A stretch of DNA of 64,000 nucleotides, taken from Brasenia schreberi (Eukaryota > Streptophyta > Magnoliopsida > Nymphaeales > Cabombaceae). Made by a program: the position numbers and the translations under genes. Positions 57,801 to 64,000 of the stretch are shown here, one piece after another. The notes beneath the pieces are model-generated. The model did no database searches. It was not told where the DNA came from and was given only the letters and a program-made list of their open reading frames with translations. The number at the start of each line of letters is the position of its first letter. Position 1 is the stretch's first letter. The stretch spans positions 5,295,501 to 5,359,500 of the forward strand of contig JAYKKT010000036.1 in assembly GCA_036023115.1 (NCBI GenBank), in the 5' to 3' direction.

Positions 57801-59558
57801 ATAAAATGAGAGAATATCATTTAAGATGGTTTGGACATATAAAAAGAAGATCAAAAGAAGAACCTCTAAGAAGGTTAGAAAAACTAAATTTGGAAAGTAT
57901 TAAAAGAGGTAGAGGACGACCACAAAAGTGTTGAAAAGAAACAATAAAGAATGATCTAGCTTATTGTGAGTTAATTGCTAACATGGCACACGATAGGGAT
58001 CTGTGGAAACAAAGAATCCATGTAGCCGACTCCGTCTAGTATGGGAAAAGGCTTGGTTGTTGTTGTTGTTGTAAATATGCCATGATTTCTGAAGAACACG
58101 CTTGACAAGACTAAATAACTGAACACAAGGATTTCCTTGATATAGAACATCAGCCACCATTAATTTTTTAGCAACTTATGTTTATGAGTAACTGCTGAAT
58201 CAGCTTAGTGAACTAGATTCACTTCAAGATGCCCATGAAAACTTGCAGCTGAAATGCAAATTTAACAGATTGTCGCAACTAAGGATAACTATCCTGAGCA
58301 TTTTAATTCAAATACATAAAACTTACAGAGCAGTTACAAATGGAGACACGTAGGATCAGTGTAACTTGTTCAATTAAGTGAAGATTTCAAAGATACAATA
58401 TTCTTGAATAATAATAGCTTCTGTAAGAAAGAAAAATAATCCTAGATAGGGATCTTATCAAATAACATGCAGGCCTACAAAGATATGGAATGATGAATAC
58501 CATAAGCAACTGCAACTGTGATGTAACCATAAGAATTCTAGATATTATCTTAGGAAGATCAATAGTAACATACCTTCTCGATATTGTCAATCATTATCCC
58601 TTTCACCTCAGTTATTTGCGCCTTCAACTTGGATAGCTTGCTCATCTCTTCCGGGTGGCTCATGCAATAATTCATGTGCTCCTTAAGCCTAGGACTGTCA
58701 TAAACCATAAATATAAGACAGTGACAGAAATGAAATATTAAAACATATCAAACTCCATGAAGAATGATTTGTTCATGAAAACAACCCAAACTCTCGATCA
58801 AGATTATATGCGATACTAAATCTATCTTCAAACAAATCGTCATCCTCATCTTCATCCTCAAGAGGGTGAGGACCTGAAGCCCCAATGGTTCCTCCATAAC
58901 GCTGTTTAAAATCATCTTTAACACGTTCTAGGAAAACAAATGGCAGGGACCTTCCAACAGATTCATCAGCTACCACAAGAAACACTGCAAATGGAAAAAA
59001 TACCAATTAACACAAAACGCTAAATACTTTTAACTCAGGCTATTATCACAATGAACCAATTCCAATATTTAGAATCCTCAAGAAGTTCACAGGCTTGACT
59101 TACTTTGTCAGTGAACCTACAGGGTTCAGCAAATACACGTGAACTTATTTAAGGATGATGTATTTCAAAGTTAGGAACGTTCAATGCATCAAACTCCCAA
59201 AGAAGCCCAAAGTTCTTGAAATGAGTAAATATTTTACTTCTGAGAAAAAAAGACAAGACAGAGAACATGGACAACCACCAACCTAATGTTTTCCATTGCC
59301 TAGGCTAAAACTACCACAGTAAATTTGGAAACATATTGGATATGTCTAAGTAAGCATTTTATTCTTACCAAATCCATTATCCACGAGATAATTGAACGTA
59401 TGACCATCACAAGAATAAGTGAACTTATTGCTGTTTGAGGGAAGTTTATGTAGGCACTGGACAGCAATGGAACTGAAGTTTCCAGTGAAGGAAGTATGCT
59501 CCGCAAGTATGACTGTCCCCTTTGAAACAAAGCTGTATATCAAACCTCGCTGACTCAT
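42856..59558 (-). CDS. VAMP727: VAMP727, longin-type R-SNARE with acidic insertion
   Basis: VAMP727 is the seed-plant R-SNARE that drives fusion between late endosome and vacuole, with SYP22, VTI11 and SYP51 in Arabidopsis. Exons in coding order: 59558-59369, 58984-58786, 58694-58574, 43143-43081, 42999-42856 (TAA). Junctions are AG/GT, phases fit, and the total is 717 nt or 238 residues; the Arabidopsis protein is about 240. Start [20 protein letters not shown] is the longin domain. Residues 106-117 ([12 protein letters not shown]) are the acidic insertion that separates VAMP727 from VAMP721-726. The R-SNARE motif has its zero-layer Arg at residue 174 ([11 protein letters not shown]). A membrane anchor spans about 215-233 and the protein ends RGFKC. 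No damage is seen. The third intron is 15.4 kb and packed with nested retrotransposons. Confidence 0.96.
43190..43482. mobile_element. MITE in VAMP727 intron 3
   Basis: It starts TAGGGTTGGCAGTAAC and ends GAAATTGCCATCCTTA, imperfect inverted ends. GTTGACAA (43182-43189) and GTGCACAA (43483-43490) are a plausible 8-bp target duplication with two changes. It sits only 46 bases from exon four, on its upstream side. Minus-strand frames through it are accidental. Confidence 0.65.
43483..44126. other. Intron sequence between MITE and copia element
   Basis: AT-rich intron DNA. A plus-strand frame at 43850-44089 is preceded by an acceptor-like TTTTTCAG, but matches no family I know. The bases TCCATG at 44121 include the copia target site. 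Confidence 0.35.
44127..48847 (+). mobile_element. Ty1/copia LTR retrotransposon 1, both LTRs present
   Basis: The 5' LTR is 44127-44508 and the 3' LTR 48474-48847, both starting TGTTAGGAAAATGGGCCTGG and ending CATTA(T/C)A. CCATG flanks both ends (44122-44126, 48848-48852), the expected 5-bp duplication. The primer site TGGTATCAGAGC (44509-44520), complementary to initiator Met tRNA, follows the 5' LTR directly. A G-rich polypurine tract (GTTTGAGGGGGGG) precedes the 3' LTR. TATAAATACTC inside each LTR is the likely promoter. The LTRs differ by many substitutions and small gaps, including GGCTGCAGCC present only in the 5' LTR, so the insertion is not recent. Confidence 0.97.
44655..48410 (+). 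pseudogene. Copia 1 gag-pol polyprotein, frame-broken
   Basis: The frame starts near [20 protein letters not shown] (44657). In order: gag; a zinc knuckle [14 protein letters not shown] (near 45360); protease WILDSGA followed by a stop; the pre-integrase [15 protein letters not shown]; integrase core with SDLGGEF and [17 protein letters not shown] with [15 protein letters not shown] and [13 protein letters not shown]; the catalytic YVDD near 47515; and RNase H with [16 protein letters not shown]. Stops lie at about 44918, 45165, 45228, 45586, 46120, 47040 and 47388, with frameshifts near 46680 and 47500. Gene order INT before RT is copia-type. It encodes no complete product. Confidence 0.93.
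49088..50112 (+). pseudogene. First (extra) LINE 5' segment with endonuclease
   Basis: It contains the RTE leader, a shortened N-terminus lacking most RPNV..QRG repeats, and the endonuclease ([51 protein letters not shown]). Stops occur after RIGS and after IKTPF. It ends at EDIFKQK plus seven bases that match the CTTCAAGG block of the second copy, directly followed by the second 5' end. It has no RT of its own. Confidence 0.88.
52410..56740 (+). pseudogene. Copia 2 gag-pol polyprotein, broken and interrupted
   Basis: Partial gag ([16 protein letters not shown]) leads to a zinc knuckle [14 protein letters not shown] (near 52788), then protease [12 protein letters not shown]. Next come [14 protein letters not shown], integrase with SDLGGEY and [17 protein letters not shown] start WRWVYKI-like and [15 protein letters not shown], and YQLDVKNAF, where a MITE interrupts at 54860. 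RT resumes at 55579 with [16 protein letters not shown] and the YVDD motif near 55820. RNase H follows with [19 protein letters not shown]. Stops lie near 52533, 52708, 54440 and 56477, with frameshifts near 53580 and 53845. It is closely related to copia 1 in domain order and gag sequence, but the LTRs differ. Confidence 0.92.
54860..55578. mobile_element. hAT-type MITE inside copia 2 RT
   Basis: CTTTTCTG flanks both ends (54852-54859 and 55579-55586). Removing the 719-bp insert and one CTTTTCTG restores the RT reading across the site (DVKNAF to LNGYL). Ends are CTAAGTCACACAG and, reversed, CTATGTCACATGGG. Subterminal GTGTCGACCCCGACAC and CCGCACCCGCACC words recur. A fragment of the same family is at 38740-38955. 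Confidence 0.95.
58089..58573. other. VAMP727 intron 3, sequence next to exon three
   Basis: Ordinary intron DNA between the LINE target duplication and the donor site of exon three. Nothing else was recognised. Confidence 0.5.
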
Positions 59559-60280
59559 GGTTTAAGGGAGAAACTCGAATGCTCCAGGTTCAAAGGTCAA
59601 TCAAGTTTTGTACAAACTGAATAGTTTAGCAATCGCAACCAAAGAAGCAGCAGAAACTCATCGAGTCATGAATAGCAACATGTTCTGCAAATGAAGATCA
59701 ACATTGCCAATATGTGCTTTAGAAAAATAACCAATAAGAAAGATAAAAGGAAGACAATGGTGGACAATAGGAGCCGGAAGGATCAACCATCAAGTAATAT
59801 CGAATGATCCCTCAACATTTCATATAGAAATGACCAACACAAAGATCTGCCAAAAATTATAGAAGAAAAAGACAAAATGTGACCCTTTTCCATGTGGCTG
59901 CTTATGAAAACAAAACCAACTCTATTTTTGAAATCAACACACGTTGCATGGATACGGGTACGGGATACGCATATTTTTTTAAAACTAAGGTACGAGTACA
60001 CCACTATTAAAAAATATAATAAAAAGATAAATTTACACAAATGAATATAAATGCAATATCAACTAAAAAGTATATCATATCAAAAGAAGAAAGCTTTGTT
60101 CAATAACATTTTCAGGTTTCAACTTTATACATGTAACTTTTATATCAAAATTCTAAAACATAATATCAAAAAACATCAAGCTACAAACCCCAATAGTCTC
60201 AATCGCAGAATTTCCCTCACTATCTTCTGTAAAAGGAATTGCTTCCATATTTGGTTCATCAAGAGATAATGTTGCAACTT
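59559..60280. other. VAMP727 upstream region
   Basis: This contains the start-proximal leader of VAMP727 and AT-rich DNA. GGATACGGGTACGGGATACG near 59949-59968 looks like a hAT subterminal repeat. A 5' UTR intron is likely, but its sites cannot be fixed. Confidence 0.35.
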
Positions 60281-62000
60281 GCAACAACAACTAAGCCTTT
60301 TCCCATACTAGATGGGGTCGGCTAAATGGATTCTTTGTTTCCACATAGCCCTATCATGTGTCGTGCTAGTAGTTAACTCAATATAAGCTAGATCATTCTT
60401 TATTGTTTCTTTCCAACACTTTTGTGGTCTTCCTCTTCCTCTTTTAATGTTTTCACAATCTAGTTTTCATATCTTCTTACAGGAACGTCCTTGGGTCGTC
60501 CTTCTACATATCCAAACCATCTTAAATGATGTTCCCTCATTTTATCCTCTGTTGGTGCTACTCCCAATTTGTTTCTAATAACCTCATTATATATACGGTC
60601 TTTCCTTGTGTAACCACTCATCCATCTCAACATCTTCATTTCTACTACAGACATCTTTTGTAAATGTTGATGATTAATTGCTCAACACTAAGAACCATAA
60701 AACATAGCAGGTCTAATTGGTGCTCTATAATATTTACCTTTCAACTTTAATGGCATCTTCTTATCAAATAGAATATGTGATGCCCCTCTCCATTTTAACC
60801 AACCGACATTAATTCTATACGTAACATCTCCATCAATTTTTTCATCATTTTGAAAAATTAACCCTAGGTATTTATAACTTTTCTTGTGAGATGAAAAATG
60901 AGCAAACTTACATTCCATATATTTGGTCTTTGTTTTTCTAAGTCGGAAGCCTTTACTTTCTAACATTTATCTCCATAGTTCTAATTTCCTATTAACTTTT
61001 TCCTTAGACTCATCCACTAATACAATATCATCTGCAAATAACATACACCAAGGTACTTCATCTTGAATATCTTTTGTTAACTCATCAATGACCAATATAA
61101 ATAAATATGGACTTAAAGTTGATCCCTAATGTAGACCAATACTAACTCCAAAGGAGTATGTCGTTCATTCATGAGTCCTCACACATGTTTTGTACCATCG
61201 TACATATGTCTCTTGTAAGATTTATGTATGTCAATGGGATACCTCTTTTTTCCAAGGTTATGCAAAGAACATCTCTTGACACCCTATCGTAAGCTTTTCT
61301 AGATCAATAAATATCATATGAAGGTTCTTCTTTTTTTTCTAAAATGTTTTATAAGATGTCTCAATAGGTGAATCACTTAAATAGTAGATTTGTCGGGCAT
61401 GAATCTGAATTGGTTCTCTGTTATACTCGATATTTGTCTTAATCTACGTTCGATAATTTTTTTCATAATTTCATAGTATGGCTCATTAACTTAATACCAC
61501 GATAATTTGCTCAATTTTGAATGTCTCTCTTGTTCTTATATATGGGTATAAGTATATTCGCTCTCCATTCCTTGGACATCTTTTGGGTTCTCCATATTTC
61601 ATTAAATAGTCTTGTGAGCCAAGTGAGCCCCATTTCTCCTATGATTTTTCATGTCTATAGGAATATTGTATGGTCCTGCCGATTCTTCAACCTTCATATA
61701 TTCAAGAGCCTCTTTGACTTCGTTCTTTTGAATACGTTGATAGAAATTGTGGTTTATATACTTTTCTTATTTGGCTAACTCTCCTAAGCTAATACTGCCA
61801 TATGTATTTTCATTAAAAAGTTTATAGAAATAATTTTTCATCTATTTTCAATATTATCATTTGCCACTAGAATCGTCTCATCATCCTCATCTTTGATAAA
61901 TCTAACATAAGTAAGATCCTTAGTTTTCTTATCTCTAGTTGCAACTTCAAGAATTCCTGCTTCGTCGAATGGATCTCAATCATCTCCACCAACATCCAAC
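60175..62000 (-). pseudogene. Possible hAT transposase C-terminal tail, split by a LINE
   Basis: When the LINE at 60281-61937 and one target duplication are ignored, the minus strand reads MLDVGGDD, stop, DPFDEAGILEVATLSLDEP, then NMEAIPFTEDSEGNS. The acidic, D/E-rich style resembles C-terminal tails of plant hAT transposases such as those at 17514 and 21488. Together with GATACGGGTACG-like sequence near 59950 and GGTATGATACGATACAC near 63135, this suggests a hAT remnant spanning about 59.9-63.2 kb. The assignment is tentative. Confidence 0.45.
60281..61937 (-). mobile_element. RTE-type LINE, 5'-truncated
   Basis: GTTGCAACTT flanks both ends (60271-60280 and 61938-61947), a 10-bp target duplication. 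The minus-strand element begins inside the endonuclease-RT linker (KTKDLTYVRFIKDEDE region). It carries RT with FADD near 61030 and a C-terminal part ([19 protein letters not shown]), and ends GGGAAAAGGCTTAG with a short (TTG)n tail. Several frameshifts are present. Confidence 0.92.
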
Positions 62001-64000
62001 ATTTTTGTTTGCAATCATATAAACAAAAATAGGATGATCAATCACACAAAAAGATGGATCAATCACAAAAGGAACAAAAAAATCAATCATGTTAACAAAA
62101 ACATAAACAATTGAATCTAACCTGTTTGTTTTGGTTGCCAAAATAGCATTATGTGGATTAGTTTGGTTTGGATTTGGTTTTGGTTGCCAAACATAAACAA
62201 TAGATCAAAGAAAGTTTATGCTGATTTGGTTTTGCCATTTCGGTAGCCAAACACAAACAATCAATCACATTATGCGTCCTAATCAGTTGCTTAAGAGAGG
62301 AACTCTTCAAGGGGTGGACAGGAGATTGATGTTGTTCAGATTTAGCAATGAGGAAGTCTTATGAAGTGGTTATTGAAGCCGAATCAGCCGATCACTTCAT
62401 CGTTTGATCATGCTGCAAGTTGGACAACTTGGTCTAATTGTCTAGACCACTGTTATGTGTATCGCCTTGTATCATATTGTATCATGAGTGTATCATTGAG
62501 TATTTTATCACATGTATCGAGAAAAATGTCAAAATTATATAATTTATAATGATTGACCAACACTATATATAAGGACTTGCTAGCAAATATCGTGTTCATT
62601 GTCAAATTATATACACTTTTGCATGCAAAATACATCAAAAACTTTTTAAAATAATTTAGTAAGTAACGATAACTATGTATACTTTTAGTAGTGTAACTAT
62701 TTCTTCCTCACGATGCACATAAATGAAAGGCATCCAAGTTGATTCCCATCAAAATAATGTGAGCATGATGTAAAAGCGAGGAGTCAGTAGCAATGAGCAA
62801 TATGCATGGCATTAGCATTAATCTCATTATGTACCAATGAAAGTGGAAATAAAATATCCTTTATCTTTTAATTTCTAAAATAAGATCAAAATCATAGGAG
62901 GACAATGGTTTTCAATGCATTTTTAGAAGTAAATGATTATGCAATTTTAACATTGAGTTTCCAAAATAATGTGATACTTCTTTTTTAGTTACGAAAGTTG
63001 TAATTTTAAAGAATATTTGTTTAGTGTTTATAATTTGGATTAATGTTAATATTTACCCAAATTTTAATTTATAGGAATTGTTTAGAATTGTTTTTTCTTT
63101 TTCTTTTTTCTTTTTAAATTTATTATATGATTAGGTATGATACGATACACTTTTCTCATAGAGATAAATGAATCGATACATAATAAGGTACAATAATACT
63201 GAAACAAACTAGGTTCCATTACGGAAACAATCTTTTTTCTTTGATTTTATGAATCCTACCGAAACAAAAAAAAAGAAGCAGAGAGAATACCAACCGATCG
63301 AGGAAATAAGGGTTTTATTTCATTATTTGGATCGGGTCGACACCTACCTGATTACATTTTCAGAATTTGTCATATGATCAAGCCAATTTAGTTAAGAGTG
63401 GAAAGAGTGAACTGACAAAATCTATTTTAAGCAAAAGTAAACTACGGGTTCACTTATGAATCATACGAAATCACGCTTAAAAAGAAGGAAATTCAGACGA
63501 AACATATTGAAGTTCAGGAATAACGGAACTAAAATTGAAAAAGAGTGCGTTCACATGCTTCATTTGGAACAACAGAAAACAAAGATAAACAAACCGGCGA
63601 AGAGAAGATCAATGAATGAATGGCAATCTTTCAGACGAAGTTTAGACGGATAAAAAAGCAGAAAATTCACCCTAAAACGTAGCTCCATCTTGGCAACCGA
63701 GGTTTAAACCATAGATCAAGAGACCCTCGCAAGAAAGTGAAAATTCGCACACAAGACCCGAAACTTAGGGTAAACAGATCGAGAATTGTCGAAGAGCTCG
63801 ATAAATTGAGAGAAACTTCATACCGTATATTTCAATCATTCGATCCCTCGATTGCTTCGGGTCAAAGCGTATCACCCGTCGGTCAATTTCGTAGGATGAC
63901 CTTCGCGAGCACGAAAAACCACCCGGAGCCAAGGCAATGCAGAGCGCCACAGGACACGACGCAAACGTGTTCACCCGAGTAACACGAAAATATCTGGATG
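62001..64000. other. Distal upstream region of VAMP727
   Basis: AT-rich DNA without recognised coding exons. From about 63300 to 63980 the composition is less AT-rich, and the minus strand includes leader-like words such as AAACCCTTATTTCC. This may be the promoter or first non-coding exon of VAMP727 or of a neighbour beyond the window. Open frames at 63456-63653 and 63737-63982 show no domain. Confidence 0.3.

Larger units (their letters stand above)
50113..57945 (+). pseudogene. Second LINE unit: endonuclease-RT polyprotein, broken
   Basis: The leader ATG is followed at once by a stop (ATG GAT TAA, 50228). The N-terminal repeats are intact. The endonuclease runs through 50780-51640 and the RT begins near 51924 ([47 protein letters not shown]). 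The frame reaches EKKVFH and is cut by copia 2 at about 52402. It resumes at 57096 with [32 protein letters not shown] and an intact FADD motif near 57265. It ends with the C-terminal GRGRPQKC and a stop. Other stops and frameshifts (51655, 51780) rule out activity. Confidence 0.9.
49062..58072 (+). mobile_element. RTE-type LINE with duplicated 5' part, hosting copia 2
   Basis: AAATATGCCATGATTT flanks both ends (49046-49061 and 58073-58088), a 16-bp target duplication. The outer element therefore spans 9.0 kb. It starts AACTCCGCCCATGTAAGG at 49062 and runs through the endonuclease to 50112. It then starts again with the same 5' sequence at 50113 and continues through endonuclease and RT to a (TTG)n tail at 58072. 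Copia 2 interrupts the RT at 52402-57095. Without copia 2 the LINE is about 4.3 kb, one kilobase longer than the full-length copy at 26858. The extra kilobase is the duplicated 5' part. Confidence 0.9.

Noticed and set aside
63456..63982. Small basic open frames near the window end
   Set aside because: No domain, no conserved start context and no homologue recognised; the region may be promoter or leader of a gene on the minus strand.

Overview
This window is nuclear DNA from a flowering plant. Two conserved plant genes can be rebuilt exon by exon with correct splice phases. Plant-type copia, RTE, hAT and tRNA-derived SINE elements fill most of the rest. The species cannot be fixed from the sequence; the base composition is AT-rich and the introns are very large. 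No bacterial, organellar or viral genes and no CRISPR array were seen.

Layout. (1) 1-3032: end of a MITE, then the last three exons of an alpha carbonic anhydrase on the + strand, whose introns hold several long TA microsatellites. (2) 3033-14026: gene-poor DNA with GGTTCC-rich MITEs, three copies of a tRNA-derived SINE, one other tRNA-like SINE, a broken type I MADS-box gene (7913-8460, -), an isolated terminal exon of ribosomal protein eS25 (8885-8998, -) and a truncated LINE. (3) 14027-40573: an AMMECR1-domain gene on the + strand, with five exons, 209 codons and 26.5 kb. Intron 2 holds two hAT transposons, one with a perfect 8-bp target duplication. Intron 3 (13.9 kb) holds a 5S rRNA-like fragment, two arms of a long LTR in inverted orientation, a full-length RTE LINE inside one arm, and a truncated LINE. 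(4) 40574-42855: convergent spacer with a MITE that contains a U2 snRNA-like pseudogene. (5) 42856-59558: VAMP727, an R-SNARE with an acidic longin insertion, on the - strand, with five exons and 238 codons. One intron of 15.4 kb carries a copia element with both LTRs and an RTE LINE whose 5' part is duplicated head to tail. That LINE is broken by a second copia element lacking its 5' end, which is itself broken by a hAT-type MITE. (6) 59559-64000: upstream region of VAMP727 with another truncated LINE inside a hAT remnant.

The host genes are functionally unrelated: CO2 hydration, a conserved protein of unknown biochemistry, and endosome/vacuole membrane fusion. What links them is the load of nested transposons in their introns, with coding exons and splice sites intact. 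Target-site duplications and element interruptions give a relative order for many insertions. I found no new multi-gene system. The most unusual items are the inverted LTR arms inside the AMMECR1 intron, the LINE with a duplicated 5' segment, and the U2-like and 5S-like fragments.
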